A stretch of 64,000 nt of DNA. Source: Tridacna crocea. Lineage: Eukaryota > Mollusca > Bivalvia > Cardiida > Cardiidae. Shown piece by piece: positions 10,521 through 22,925 of this stretch. A program made the position numbers and the translations under genes. Location: the NCBI GenBank assembly GCA_943736015.1, contig OX031065.1, positions 50,322,992-50,386,991 of the forward strand. Direction: 5' to 3'. Within the stretch, counting starts at the first letter, position 1, and each line of letters opens with the position of its first letter. The notes below the pieces were generated by a model that saw only the letters and a program-made list of their open reading frames with translations, made no database searches and was not told the origin of the DNA.

Positions 10521-10721
10521 ATGTTCATCGTAGCGCTATCGTGAATAGGAATGAATCAAGCATATCATAAATAGAATTAAGTGTATCGAAATAATCTGCC
10601 ATGAAAATGATATAATGAGCACGAGTAATAAACGGTGGTTAACCATTTAAACCTCCTAATGCACTATAAGCAGTGTATTACGACGATGTGAGATACACAG
10701 TGGAGAAAGAAAGGAAGAGGT

Positions 10722-10722
10722 T

Positions 10723-10764
<42 letters not shown>

Positions 10765-10773
10765 AAGACAGAC

Positions 10774-10812
<39 letters not shown>

Positions 10813-11001
10813 ACGATAGATAGATAAATGGATAGAAAGATAGATAGATAGATATTTAGATAGACAGATAGATTTGGGTGGATGGATGGATTGGTGGATT
10901 GGTGGATGGATAGACAGACAGATAGATATCTAGATAGATATTAAGATAGATAGATATTAAGATAGATAGATAGACATGTAGATAGATAGATAGATAGATA
11001 T

Positions 11002-11034
<33 letters not shown>

Positions 11035-11272
11035 ACGATAGATAGATAGAAAGATAGATATTTAGATAGACAGATAGATTTGGGTGGATGGATGGATTGG
11101 TGGGTGGGTGGATGGATGGATGGATGGATAGACAGACAGACAGATAGATAGACAGATAGACAGATAGATAGATAGATAGATAGATAGATGAGAGAGAGAA
11201 AGAGAGAGACAGAGACAGAGACACAGACACAGAGACACAGAGACACAGAGAGAGACAGAGACAGAGAGAGAG
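10722..11272. repeat. Long GATA / GACA / GGAT / GAGA microsatellite
   Basis: ~550 bp of tetranucleotide and dinucleotide tracts with an internal larger period: the block TAGATAGACAGATAGATTTGG then GGATGGATGGATTGG occurs at about 10857 and 11063. Minus-strand frames (YLSIYLS, SVSLSLS) are low complexity. Confidence 0.95.
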
Positions 11273-11547
11273 ATATGACCTTCTTTAATTGACCTCATGT
11301 ATTTCCGAAGACAGCTCTTCGTAATACGGCGAAAAATATACAGTAAAACGAAAACACTATTTCATATAAGCACTATAATATAATCCAATTGCGCACAAAC
11401 CGTCCAGTCCGACCAGCTGTTCCATTCACGTTTCGGTCTGTACTGGAGGAGAAACAAGCTGTATCGGATTTTTCATTGTACCAAAAAATCATTTCGGCCA
11501 TGCTTCGATAGAACCTTAATTTAGCATTTACCATACAATCCGAAGTC

Positions 11548-11777
11548 TTAATCCTATACCATACAATCCTGACTTTCAACGACCATGTGAAAGAAAGCTT
11601 ATGAAAACATTGTAGGAAAAGGAGAAAATGCTGGTAACCAGCATTTTCTCCTTTTCCCACAATGTTTTCTATTCTTTCAAAAAACAAATTTAAATATTTC
11701 AGTCACATTTATTTTGTCGTCTGCAAATGCTTTCTATTTGGATTAGCCCAAAATTATATCGTTTGGTAAAGAGTTAA
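11548..11777 (+). mobile_element. TTAA-MITE, complete copy
   Basis: TTAATCCTATACCATACAATC to TTTGGTAAAGAGTTAA with one arm mismatch in the hairpin (GTAGGAAAAGG). A second GCATTTACCATACAATCCG 30 bp upstream looks like the start of another copy. Confidence 0.85.
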
Positions 11778-12151
11778 TAACAGAGAGGTAGAGGGGCTTC
11801 TGGAAACTTTGCCATGTAAAAGAAACCATTCAGATGAACTTCTACGAAGAAAAGGCCATCGTTAAATGTCATGGCGACATGCGATCGCGCCAAGGGCTCT
11901 GTCACATAAGCACTTGCATGGGGCTCGTCATCGTTTTGTTTTTTTTTTCAGCTCACATGAGTACGAAAATCTTCTTTGAATGTCTTTTCCTAATGGCTCT
12001 CAGTGTCATGTTCATTCCGTCAACATTCAATCGGGTGTTGTATGGAGTCCTCAAAATTTTGTTGAAAGGTTGAAAGGTTAAGTCAGTGGATCATAAGGGC
12101 TAAAAATATTATAAAAGAGTGAAAAAGTCAGGAATCGTCTGTAGTAAATAC

Positions 12152-12153
<2 letters not shown>

Positions 12154-12194
<41 letters not shown>

Positions 12195-12227
12195 GATAGA
12201 GAGAGGTGAGAGAGAGGAGGGAGAGAG

Positions 12228-12260
<33 letters not shown>

Positions 12261-12290
12261 TAGAGAGAGTTAGGAGGGAGAGAGAGAGGT
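12154..12290. repeat. GA / GATA microsatellite
   Basis: GAGA runs then TAGATAGA and GAGAG again. Minus-strand frames through it are low complexity. Confidence 0.95.
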
Positions 12291-12474
12291 TCTGTATATG
12301 GATCCCAAGTGTATAGTTGGTTGTAAATACGTTCTGTTTTCCCCAATTACCTATTTTGTGGCTAAAGCAACCGTAAAATTTGCGTGTCTTGCAAAAATAA
12401 CACAATTGTTCATCCAACCGTTCTTGGACCAATTTACTATTAACCTAAATTGGTATTTTGATACCACTGACCGT

Positions 12475-12692
12475 TTTTGCCCTTTACAAAACAATCCCGA
12501 CTTTCAACGACCCTGAAAAAAGAAAGGCTTTTGAAAATATTGTGGGAAAAGGAGAAAATGCTGGTAACCAGCATTTTCTCCTTTTCCCACAATATTTTCT
12601 GCTCTTTCAGAATCAAACAACATCATTTGAGCCACATTTATTCGTCTTCCGCAAATGTTTTCTATTTGGACAAGTCTAAAATATTGTTATCG
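12475..12692 (+). mobile_element. TTAA-MITE with decayed ends
   Basis: TTTGCCCTTTACAAAACAATC, a perfect hairpin with matched ATATTGTGGG / CCCACAATAT extensions, then CGTCTTCCGCAAATG. The right TTAA is lost. Confidence 0.75.
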
Positions 12693-12759
12693 ATTCAGAA
12701 ACAGTGTAAGTGTAAAATAATTTACTGTTTGAGTCTTAGGTGTAAATTGTTACTTTTCA

Positions 12760-13080
12760 GGGCATGAGACAGAAGGGTAATGTTTGTTTCCTTTTCCACG
12801 TGCAAGACTTGAGGACAGGGGGACCATGGGTTCAACCCCTGGCTCAGCCAATTTCTTTCCGAGGATTGATGATAGTCACTGAGATAGGATTCATTCCTCT
12901 CCCTCCCCTGACCATTGTCTCGACGATGGCTTTGTGGGAAAGCAGCCAGTGGTTTGGAAAGCAAATTGTGCGGAGTACTCGTAAAAAAAGACTCCAGGAA
13001 AGCATGGATAGGTGCACTGACCGCCGCGACAAAACTGGAAATAAAATTGAAAACGGCGTTAAACACCATTCAATCATTTT
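12760..13080 (+). mobile_element. tRNA-like SINE (family C), copy 1
   Basis: GGGTTCAACCCCTGGCTC is a good B box, then CAATTTCTTTCCGAGGATTG, GGCTTTGTGGGAAAGCAGCC and GGCGTTAAACACCATTC. The tail ends like many molluscan SINE tails with CAATCA. A related reversed copy is at 14640-14935. Frames through it on both strands are not genes. Confidence 0.6.
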
Positions 13081-13395
13081 TCCACATTGTTCTCTAGTGC
13101 TTTCCTTCACAGGTTCATAAACATAGGAATAATTTTCGCAAATGAAGATACCAGTTTCGGCAGGAGCCATAAGCCTGAATTATTATTATGAAAAGAGACA
13201 CTTTTTGTCAATGTATAGGGCGTAGAGGTCGGCATGTGGTTGTTAACAAGAGAGAACACCGTTTTATGGATGTAAAGGAATAAAGGTTACTAACTCTATA
13301 CCAGATGATAGAACTTTCGACCGATCTAATTTGAAAACATTTGGAGATAACTAATTAAAAGTGGCTCAAATGTTGATTTCTTTTTTCAACTTGAA

Positions 13396-13521
13396 TTAAG
13401 AAAACATTGTGGGAAAAGGAGAAAATGCTGGTTACCAGCATTTTCTCCTTTTCCCACAGTGTTTTCAAAAGCCTTCCCTTTCAAGATCCTAAAAACTTGG
13501 GATTTTTAGGTAAAGGGTTAA
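13396..13521 (-). mobile_element. TTAA-MITE truncated to hairpin and short arm
   Basis: TTAAGAAAACATTGTGGG begins at the hairpin, so the whole long arm is missing, yet TTAA is present on both sides. The right end reads TTTTTAGGTAAAGGGTTAA. Either an internal deletion reached a TTAA or the truncated form itself moved. Confidence 0.75.
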
Positions 13522-13637
13522 AAGCTGAATTTTCTAAAGATGTTTCAAAACAGGTTTATTTACCTCACGTACGACTGATGGGAGTAAAGGGTGCTTCCAA
13601 ACTAATATCTGAACAAAATGCTTTATTTATGAGCATC

Positions 13638-13934
13638 TAAACCCTTAACACTAAACAGCACAATCCGGAATTTTAACGACCCTGAAAAAGAAGGCGTTTG
13701 AAAACATCGTGGGATACAATAGAGAGGTGGGCATTTTAATTCAACACGTTTGATCCCTTATTTTTGCGATAGTTTTGAAGAAAGCATCTTATTACTACCA
13801 GTATTTTCTAGTTTTTTTACCACATATCTTTTTATCTATGTGAGAGAAAACCGTATTTCGAGAAACATTTTTCAATAATGCCTTTCAATTATGGTAGACC
13901 AGTCTAAATTCTCATTCATCTAGCTAAGTGTTAA
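13638..13934 (+). mobile_element. Decayed TTAA-MITE joined to the next copy
   Basis: TAAACCCTTAACACTAAACAG, ACGACCCTGAAAAAGAAGG and a broken hairpin, then TAGACCAGTCTAAATTCTC and CTAAGTGTTAA. Its final TTAA is the first TTAA of the following copy. Confidence 0.65.
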
Positions 13935-13964
13935 CCCATTACCACACAATCCCTACTTTTGACG

Positions 13965-14310
13965 TATATTCAACAAACTGGCCGATTTACTTGATATAAG
14001 CATACTGTCGTATGATCTGACTTTTTCTTTTGACTATAGTGAGCAAATGGACAAAATCTCTGTCTGTCTGTCTGTTTGTATGTTTGTCTGTCTGTCGTTC
14101 TGACTCTCTGTCTGTCTGTTTATCTGTCTGTCTATCTGTCTGTCTCTCCTTCTCTCTATATCTCTTTCTTGTGTATTATAATTAGTTGTGGAACACTTGT
14201 AAATTCATTATATTGTAGGGGGAGGGTCGATTTCTAAGTTGTTATAACTTGTGACCCAACCCCATTTCCATGTAAATTTGAGGGAAAATAAATATGTTTA
14301 AACTAAACTA
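13965..14310 (+). mobile_element. 5'-truncated LINE-like 3' tail with 10-bp target duplication
   Basis: Flanked by ACTTTTGACG at 13955-13964 and 14311-14320. It contains a (CTGT)n tract and ends GGAAAATAAATATGTTTAAAC plus TAAACTA, a non-poly(A) repeat-like tail. The same tail closes the 71-bp insert at 46162-46232. Small target duplications, 5' truncation and a shared 3' end fit non-LTR retrotransposition. Confidence 0.75.
14060..14165 (+). repeat. (CTGT)n / (CTCT)n tract inside the LINE-like insert
   Basis: TCTGTCTGTCTGTCTG with GTTTGTA interruptions, then CTCTC. Confidence 0.9.
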
Positions 14311-14639
14311 ACTTTTGACGCCCCTGAGAAAGAAGCCTTTAGAAAACATTGTGGGAAAAGGAGAAAATGCTGGTAACCAGCATTTCCTCCTTTTCCCACA
14401 GTGTTTTCCACCCTTCCCAGAACAAGTTTCAATTTTTCAGTCACCTTCATTTTGTCGTCTGCAAATGCGTTCAATTTGGACCAGTCTAAAATATTCCCGT
14501 GTGGTAAAGGGTTAAAAAGAAAGATTAAAAAAAAGGAAGAAATCAGTTTATGAAATGTATTCGATTATATAAAACTTGCAAGCATTTTTTCAGCATATTT
14601 TTTTCAACTATAGTGGTGTTTAAAGCCATTTTTAACAGT

Positions 14640-14935
14640 GTTCCAGTTTTATTGTTAATGTCGTGCTCGATACGCCTATCCATGCTTTTATCAATACTTT
14701 GTACAGCACTCTTCCAAAGCTACTGATTGCTTTCCCGAATAACCAATGTCGAAACATTGATCAATATCCTCTCAAAACCACTGGCTACTTTCTCACAAAG
14801 CCATCGTCAAAACAATGATCAGCAATGCAAAGAGAATGAATACCGTCTCACTGACTATCACCAGTCCTCGTAAAGAAATTTGGGACTTGAACGAGTGACC
14901 TCCTGGTCTCAACGCTAATCGTGCTAAATAAGTGA
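14640..14935 (-). mobile_element. SINE-like repeat (family C), reversed copy
   Basis: CTTTCTCACAAAGCCATCGTC and GGGACTTGAACGAGTGACC (a B-box complement) match, inverted, the order seen at 12760-13080. It ends about 30 bp before the giant element. Confidence 0.5.
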
Positions 14936-14965
14936 AATGAAACTTTCCAATCCATACTAAAATAA

Positions 14966-15135
14966 CCCAAAAATGGCTTTTTCAAAAGGGTGCGTGAAGT
15001 TAGCAGTAAGTTCGATAATCGGAGTTCGATATTCAATGTCGAAATGAATATGCTGATGAGTTGAATTTCATGCCGCAGTAAATTCGCTTTTTTTTCAAAC
15101 TCAAGGGATAGTTACGAACATTTATGAATCCCGAT
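14966..15135 (+). repeat. Left outer terminal inverted repeat of the giant element
   Basis: It starts CCCAAAAATGGC and contains AAAAGGGTGCGTGAAG and GATAATCGGAGTTCG, all found inverted at the right end. It holds one diverged 90-bp monomer (CATGCCGCAGTAAATTCGC) before the regular array begins, so the terminal sequence and the satellite share ancestry. Confidence 0.75.
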
Positions 15136-18100
15136 TTGAATATCGATATGAATTTCGTGCCAGCAGCAGATTCGCGTTTTTTTATGTATGGGCTTATAGA
15201 TGGTGTAGGAGTTCGAATATAGATATGAATATCGAAATGAATTTCGTGCCAGCAGCAGATTCGCGTTTTTTATGTACGGGCTTATAGATGGTGTATGAGA
15301 TTGAATATAGATATGAATATCGAAATGAATTTCATGCCAGCAGCAGATTCGCGTGTTTTAATGTATGGGCATGTGGATGTCTATGAGATCGAATATAGAT
15401 TTGAATATCGAAATGAATATCATGCCAGCAGCAGATTCGCGTTTTTTAATGTATAGGCATGTGGATGTCTGTGAGTTTGAATATAGATTTGAATATCGAA
15501 ATGAATTTCATGCCAGCAGCAGATTCGCGTTTTTTTTAAGTATCGTCATATAGATAGTGCATGAGATTGAATATAGATTTGAATATAAAAATGAATATCA
15601 TGCCAGCAGCAGATTCGCAATTTTCTATGTATGGGCTTAAGGATGGTGCATAAGATCGAATATAGATTTGAATATCGAAATGAATTTCATGCCAGCAGCA
15701 GATTCGCGTTCTTTTATGTACGGGCTTGTGGATGTCTATGAGATTGAATATAGCTTTGAATATCGAAATGAATTTCATGCCAGCAGCAGATTCGCGTTTT
15801 TCATATGTATTGGCTTATGGATGGTGTATAAGATCGAATAAAGATTTGAATATCGAAATGAATTTCATGCCAGCAGCAGATTCGCGATTTTTTATGTATG
15901 GGCTTATGAATGCTGTATAAGATCGAATATAGATTTGAATATCGAAATGAATTTCATGCCAGCAGCAGATTCGCGTTTTTCTTATGTATGGGCTTATGGA
16001 TGTTGTATAAGATCGAATATAGATTTGAATATCGAAATGAATTTCATGCCAGCAGCAGATTCGCGTTTTTTTATGTATGGGCTTATGGATAGTGTATGAG
16101 ATTGAATATAGATATGAAATCGAAATTAATTTCATGCCAGCAACAGATTCGCGATTTTCTTATGTATGGGCTTATGGATGGTGAATAAGATCGAATATAG
16201 ATTTGAATATCGAAATGAATATCATGCCAGCAGCAGATTCGCGATTTTTTATGTACGGCCATATGGATGGTGTCTGAGATCGAATATAGATTTGAATATC
16301 GAAATGAATTTCATGCCAGCAGCAGATTCGCAATTTTCTTATGTATGGGCTTATGGATGGTGAATAAGATGGAATATAGATTTGAATATCGAAATGAATT
16401 TCATGCCAGCAGCAGATTCGCGATTTTTTATGTATGGGCTTATGAATGCTGTATAAGATCGAATATAGATTTGAATATCGAAATGAATTTCATGCCAGCA
16501 GCAGATTCGCGTTTTTCTTATGTATGGGCTTATGGATGTTGTATAGGATCGAATATAGATTTGAATATCGAAATGAATTTCATGCCAGCAGCAGATTCGC
16601 GTTTTTTAAGTATGGGCTTATAGATGGTGTATGAGATTGAATATAGATATGAATATCGAAATGAATATCATGCCAGCAGCAGATTCGCTATTTTTTATTT
16701 ATGGAAAATGGATGGTGTATGAGATCGAATATACATATGAATATCGAAATGAATTTCATGCCAGCAGCAGATTCGCGATTTTCTTATGTATGGGCTTATG
16801 GATGGTGAATAAGATCGAATATAGATTTGAATATCGAAATGAATATCATGCCTGCAGCAGATTCGCGATTTTGTATGTATGGGCTTATGGATGGTGTATA
16901 GGATCGAATATAGATTTGAATATCCAAATGAATTTCATGCCAGCAGCAGTTTCGCGTTTTTCATATGTATGGGATTATGGATGGTGTATAAGATCGAATA
17001 TAGATTTGAATATCGAAATGAATTTCATGCCAGCAGCAGATTCGCGTTCTTTTATGTATGGGCTTATGGATATTGTATAAGATCGAATATAGATTTGAAT
17101 ATCGAAATGAATTTCATGCCAGCAGCAGATTTTCGTTTTTCTTATGTATGGGCTTATGGATATTGTATAGGATCGAATATAGATTTGAATATCGAAATGA
17201 ATTTCATGCCAGCAGCAGATTCGCGTTTTTTATGTATGGGCTTATAGATGGTGTATGAGATTGAATATAGATATGAATATCGAAATGAATATCATGCCAG
17301 CAGTAGATTCGCTATTTTTTATTTATGGAATATGGATGGTGTATGAGATCGAATATACATATGAATATCGATATGAATTTCATGGCAGCAGCAGATTCAC
17401 GATTTTCTTATGTATGGGCTTATGGATGGTGAATAAGATCGAATATAGATTTGAATATCGAAATGAATATCATGCCTGCAGCAGATTCGCGATTTTGTAT
17501 GTATGGGCTTATGGATGGTGTATAGGATCGAATATAGATTTGAATATCCAAATGAATTTCATGCCAGCAGCAGATTCGCGTTTTTCATATGTATGGGATT
17601 ATGGATGGTGTATAAGATCGAATATCGATTTGAATATCGATATGAATTTCATGCAAGCAGCAGATTCGCGTTCTTTTATGTATGGGCTTATGAATGCTGT
17701 ATAAGATCGAATATAGATTTGAATATCCAAATGAATTTCATGCCAGCAGCAGATTCGCAGTTTTTAATGTTTGGGCATGTGGATGTCTATGAAATTGAAT
17801 ATAGATTTGAATATCGAAATGAATTTCATGCGAGCGGCAGATTCGCGATTTTTTATTTATGGGAATATGGATGGTGTATGAGATCGAATATAGATATGAA
17901 TACCGAAATGAATTTCATGCTAGCAGCAGATTCGCGTTTTTCTTATGTCTGGGCTAATGGATGGTGTATAAGATCTAATATAGATTTGAATATCGAAATG
18001 AATTTCATGTTAGCAGCACATTCGCGATTTTTTATGTATGGGCTTATGAATGCTGTATAAGATCGAATATAGGTTTGAATATCGAAATGAATTTCATGCC

Positions 18101-20720
18101 AGCAGAGATTCGCGTTTTTCTTATGTATGGGCTCATGGATGGTGTATAAGATCGAATATAGATTTGAATATCGAAATGAATTTCATGGCAGCAGCAGATT
18201 CGCGATTTTTTATGTATGGACGGGCTTGTGGATGTCTATGAGATTGAATATAGATTTGAACATAGATTTGAATATCGAAATGAATTTCATGCCAGCAGAG
18301 ATTCGCGTTTTTCTTATGTATGGGCTCATGGATGGTGTATAAGATCGAATATAGATTTGAATATCGAAATGAATTTCATGGCAGCAGCAGATTCGCGTTT
18401 TTTTTATGGACGGGCTTGTGGATGTCTATGAGATTGAAAATAGATTTGAACATCGAAATAAATATGCCAGCAGCAGCTTCGCGCGTCTTTTTTATGTATG
18501 GGAATAAGGATGGTGTATAAGATTGAATATAGATATGAATATCGAAATGAATTTCATGTCAGCAGCAGAGTCGCGTTTTTTTTTTTCATGTATGGGCTTA
18601 AAGATGGTGTATAAGATCGAATATAGATTTGAATATCGAAATGAATTTCATGCCAGCAGTAGATTCGCGTTTTTTTTTTTTTTTTTATTGTATGGGCATG
18701 TGGATGTCCATGAGATCGAATATAGATTTGAATATCGAAATGAATATTATGCAAGCAGCAGATTTGTGATTTTCCATGTATTAAAATATGGATGGTGTAT
18801 GCAATCGAATATAGATATCAATATCGAAATGAATTTCACGCCAGCAGCAGATTCGCTTTTTTTAATGTATACGCAAGAGGATGTCTATGAGATTGAATAT
18901 AGATTGACTGTCGAAATGAATATCATGCTAACAGCAGATTCGCGATTTGTTATGTATGGGAATATGGATGGTGTATGAGATCGAATATGAATATCATGTC
19001 ATTAGCATTCCCGTTTTCTTATGTATCGGCATATGGATGGTTCATGAGATTGAATATAGATATGAGCATCGAAATGAATTTCATGCCAGCAGCAGATTCG
19101 TGTTTTTTTATGTATAGGCATGTGGATGTCTATGAGATTGAATATAGATTTGAATATCGAAATGAATATTATGCAAGCAGCAGATTCGTGATTTTCCTTG
19201 TATAAGAATATGGATGGTGTATGTAATCGAATATAGATATCAATATCGAAATGAATTCCATGCCAGCAGCAGATTCGCTTTTTTTAATGTATGGGCATGT
19301 GGATTTCTATGAGATTGAATATAGATTTGAATATCAAACTGAATATCATGCCTGCAGCAGTTTAGCGTTTTTTTATGTATGGGAATAAGGATGGTGTATG
19401 AGATCGAATATAGATTTGAATATTGAAATGAATTTCATGTCAGCAGCAGATTCGCGATTTCCTATGTATGGGAATATGGATAATGTATGAGATCGAATAT
19501 AGATCTGAATATTGAAATGAATTTTATGCCAGCAGCAGATTTCCGTTTTTTTTCTGTACGGGCATGTGGATGTGTATGAGATTGAATATAGATTTGAATA
19601 TCGAAATGAATATCATGCCAGCAGCAGATTCCCATTTTTTTATGTATGGGAATATGGATGGTTTATCACATCGAATATAGATTTAACTATAAAAATGAAT
19701 TTCATGTCAGCAGCAAATTTTGCGATTTTCTGTGTATGTGAATATGGATGGTGAATGAGATTGGACATAGACTTAAATATCGAAATGAATATCATGCCAG
19801 AAGCAGATTCGCATTTTCTAATATTTGGGTATGTGGATGTCTATGAGATCGAATATAGATTTGAGTATCGAAATGAATTTCATGCCAGGAACAGATTTGC
19901 GTTTCTTTCATGTATGGCATGAGGAAGGTGTATCAAGTGGAATGTAGATTTGAATATCGAAATTAGTTTCATGCCAATAGCAGATTTGCATTTTTTTCTT
20001 TTATGGCTTAAGGAAGTTTTATCAAGTTGAATGTTGATTTGAATATCGAAATGAATTTACGTACCAAAAGCAGATTTGCTTTTTTTTTTTTATTTGGAGC
20101 ATAAGGAAGGTGTATCAAGTCGAATGTAGATTTGAATATCGAAATGAATGTCATTCCAGCAGCAGATTCACATTTTTTTTATGTATGGCATAAGGAAGGT
20201 GCATCAAGTTGAATGTAAATTTGAATATCGGAATGAATTTCATGCCCGCAGCAGATTCTTTTATGGCATAATGAAGGTGCATTGAATCGAGTGTAGATTT
20301 GAATATCGAAATGAATGTCATGCAAGCAGGAGATTCGCGTTTTTTTCAGGTATGCCACAAGGAATGTGTATCAAGTCGTATGTAGATTTGAATATCGAAA
20401 TGAATTTCATGCCGACAGCAGATTCGCTTTTTGTAAATGTGTGCCATAAGGAGGGTGTGTCAAGTCGAATGTAGATTTGAATATCGAAATGAATTGCATG
20501 CCAGCAGCAGATTTGCCTGTTTTTATGTATAATTTTATGGATGGCTTTTGAAATCAAATGCCGATTTGAATATTGAAATGAATATCATGCGAGCAGCGAA
20601 TTTGCCTGTTTTTATAGGAACATGGATGACGTTCGAAATCGAATGTAGATTTGAATATTGAAATGAATGTCTTGCCATCAGCAGAATCACGAATTCTCTG
20701 TATCGACAGGCTGCTGGTGT
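15136..20720 (+). repeat. Left-arm ~90-bp tandem array (about 62 units by length)
   Basis: Spacing between successive GATCGAATATAG blocks is 89-91 bp (for example 15921, 16011, 16100, 16189). The monomer has a well-kept half (GAATATCGAAATGAATTTCA then CAGCAGCAGATTCGCG) and a looser half made of a T-run, TATGTATGGGC and either GGATGGTGTAT or GTGGATGTCTATG. Units after about 19900 are much more diverged (TGGCATAAGGAAGGTGTATC), so the inner edge looks oldest. Long frames through the array (up to 185 aa at 17503-18060) arise because 90 is divisible by 3; they are not counted as genes. Confidence 0.9.
16631..17880 (+). repeat. Higher-order repeat, two ~624-bp (7-monomer) units
   Basis: The run of monomer variants from 16631 repeats from 17255. 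Both open with the same translated string (MRLNIDMNIEMNIMPA) and continue in the same order of variants, including the odd short unit with TTTATGGAATATGG or TTTATGGAAAATGG. It is a second level of amplification, as seen in centromere-type satellites. Confidence 0.75.
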
Positions 20721-21730
20721 ATGCAATCGAACATGTACATGTACATGTATTTGAATATTTTTTTACCTTAAATTTCGTTATTGTTGCAAAGTTCCAAAAT
20801 CTGATTGTCATATTTTTTGTAAGTGCCATTTTCTGGTTTTAATCTAGTTGTGCAATGTTTCTCATTCTAACCATTGCTGAATACTTCTTTTTTCCCTTCA
20901 TTTCTGTTGTATATACAGAATGTCATTAATGTTATTAAAATGCTCACCGATTTGGCTGAAAAACGATGAGAATTACAAGAATGGAATGCGCATGTATAGA
21001 GTGTGTACAATCTAGTACTGACGCGAGTTTCATGCGAGCAGCAGATTTCCAAACGACATTGTATTTGCATATATATTTCTTAAACCAGATCGGAACCTAG
21101 GCAGATTGGGAATTTACCAAGGCAAATCCGGAATCTACCTATACCAAATTAGAATTTTAATTTTGTGTAGACCAAAAAAGATTCTTTTAAGATCTTTTTA
21201 AATCTTGTTAATCCACATGTGTTTACAAATGAGATGTATTTTTAATTAAAGCAATTTATTTGTTTTTCCCACATTAGCTCCTTTTTCCACGTTGCATTTT
21301 GTTTTTTTCTAAAGTGCAAACATTCAAAATTTAAACTTACTCAGAATTTCTCATGAAAACTTCCTCTATGCTGGGGTTTAAGGTAGTACCATTCTAATGA
21401 AAAATAGTTGTTTCCACAATATTATTATCCTAATAAATTTCCTGTGGTTTAAAATGATTATTATTGTAATGCTTTGACCGAGCCACTTTTTCCTTTTTTT
21501 TTCTACCTTAGAATTATCACTTATAAATCAAAAGCCACTCTATTCTCATTACAAAAGGAGATAATAATTAAACCCTTTAAGAAAACTAACAAAAATATCA
21601 TCATTTAAAGATAGACAACAAATAAATTTCTGGTCGGTTAGAAATGTGCAAAAATATTATATTAGTATAAATCCTAATAAGAAATTTTATCCCATGTTGC
21701 ATTAGAAGTGTTAGGATGGTAATACCTTAA
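20721..21730. other. Inner left flank of the giant element's centre, no gene seen
   Basis: AT-rich sequence with a short ACATGT repeat at about 20740 and one stray monomer remnant (TTTCATGCGAGCAGCAGATT) near 21030. No coding frame or known element recognised. Confidence 0.5.
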
Positions 21731-21779
21731 GCTAATTAAGATTGTTTATATGTACATGTAGTTGCACCATATCAAACGT

Positions 21780-22040
21780 AAATATGTTCCAGTCTGGTCT
21801 AAGCAGACTGCGGAGCTGTCTAGCCAAACTGGAACTATATTTTGATCTAGGCAGAATTCCAGTTTGCTCTTGGCAGATTCTGGATCTGCTAAGATTCAAG
21901 TTTTGACCACAACATATACATACAAATGGTGTATGAAGTCGAATTACGATTTGAATATCAAAGTGAATTTCATACTGAGTAGGATACATAGAAATTTCAA
22001 CGCGGACATACAGATGGTATATGCAAACGAATATATTTAG
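21780..22040 (+). repeat. Isolated degenerate copies of the 90-bp monomer
   Basis: GTCGAATTACGATTTGAATA followed by GTGAATTTCATACTGAG near 21935-21985 is a monomer core about 1.2 kb inside the left array. Nearby are three short repeats of an AGTCTGGTCTAAGCAGA-like motif. These suggest that the array once reached further in. Confidence 0.55.
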
Positions 22041-22141
22041 ACAAGTGATTTCACCAAACAAACTATTTATGAAATGAAACCAAACATAATGCCGACGACC
22101 AGATCAATTATAAAGATTTTGACAAACTGCCTTTCTTGATT

Positions 22142-22445
22142 GGACCAGCCCGCATTGCTCAGGTGCTAGAGCATACCTGAATTGTAAACGCCAAGCGTTT
22201 AGTTATTATATGCTGAGAGTTCAAGCCCCACGGCTGACCATCTATAATTACCAATCGTCTTTTGGATGAGACGTTAAACCGATTTCTCGTGTGACGGTGT
22301 CATAAACCGATCAGGTTAAAGAACAGGGCGTAACTTAGGGTGGTTGTAACCTGTATGTTGCACTATCTCTCGGAGGAAAACTAACAGTCTTCAGGGGACG
22401 TTGCCCATATGGGAAACCGGTGGTGACAACAAATAAACGCAAATT
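22142..22445 (+). mobile_element. tRNA-headed SINE (family B), copy 1
   Basis: An A-box-like GCTCAGGTGCTAGAGCA and a B-box-like GAGTTCAAGCCCC are followed by the conserved ATGAGACGTTAAACCG / CTCGTGT core. It ends in CAACAAATAAACGCAAATTC. The next copy shares the core, so this is a family rather than a single tRNA gene. Confidence 0.6.
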
Positions 22446-22469
22446 CATCAATCTTTCTCAGTTGGCCTG

Positions 22470-22717
22470 CGGGTGTAATGCAGAGAAATGATTTTCCCTA
22501 CAAGATGACCCATGAGTTATTTCACTACATAGAGGAATCGCCCGGGTCATTATTCTACGTAGAGAAATGACCCCTGAGGGTTACGTACAATAATGACCCA
22601 GCTCATTTCTCTACGTAGTGAAATGACCCAAAATGACCCATGGGTCATTTCTCTATGTAGTGAAATGACCCATGATCATTTTATAGGGGAGAGTCATTTC
22701 TCTGTATTACACCTGCA
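22470..22717. mobile_element. Multi-palindromic MITE (GAAATGACCC family), copy 3
   Basis: Ends GGGTGTAATGCAGAGAAATG and CATTTCTCTGTATTACACC are inverted repeats. Inside are several nested copies of CTACGTAGAGAAATGACCC and its reverse complement. It sits between two SINEs in the centre of the giant element. Confidence 0.7.
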
Positions 22718-22925
22718 AAGCTCAACTTGTAGAGAGTTGGACGTGTATGCTTCAAGTCTTGGGGTCACATGAGGGTGTGGGTTCGAGCTCCATGGCTGGC
22801 TATCTAAGTATACTTATAGTCTTTCGAATGAGACGTTAAATCGAGGTCTCGTGTGGTAGTACTTTACACTGAAAGAAACAGGCTCAATTCAGTGTGGGTT
22901 CTGTAACAAAATAAAAAAAGTCTTC
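22718..22925 (+). mobile_element. tRNA-headed SINE (family B), copy 2
   Basis: A-box-like AGCTCAACTTGTAGAGAG and B-box GTGGGTTCGAGCTCC, then ATGAGACGTTAAATCGAGG and CTCGTGTGGTAG as in the copy 300 bp upstream. It breaks off near AACAAAATAAAAAAAG. Confidence 0.6.

Larger units (their letters stand above)
13931..14515 (+). mobile_element. TTAA-MITE interrupted by a LINE-tail insertion
   Basis: TTAACCCATTACCACACAATC runs to ACTTTTGACG, breaks for 346 bp, and resumes with ACTTTTGACGCCCCTGAG through a near-perfect hairpin to GTGGTAAAGGGTTAA. Removing the insert and one ACTTTTGACG leaves a full-length copy. Confidence 0.9.

Noticed and set aside
10856..11298. SLSLS / YLSIYLS proteins
   Set aside because: Translations of tetranucleotide and GA repeats.
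12722..13170. Several 60-118-aa frames on both strands
   Set aside because: They overlap each other and a tRNA-like SINE; the apparent coding is a by-product of the SINE's moderate GC.
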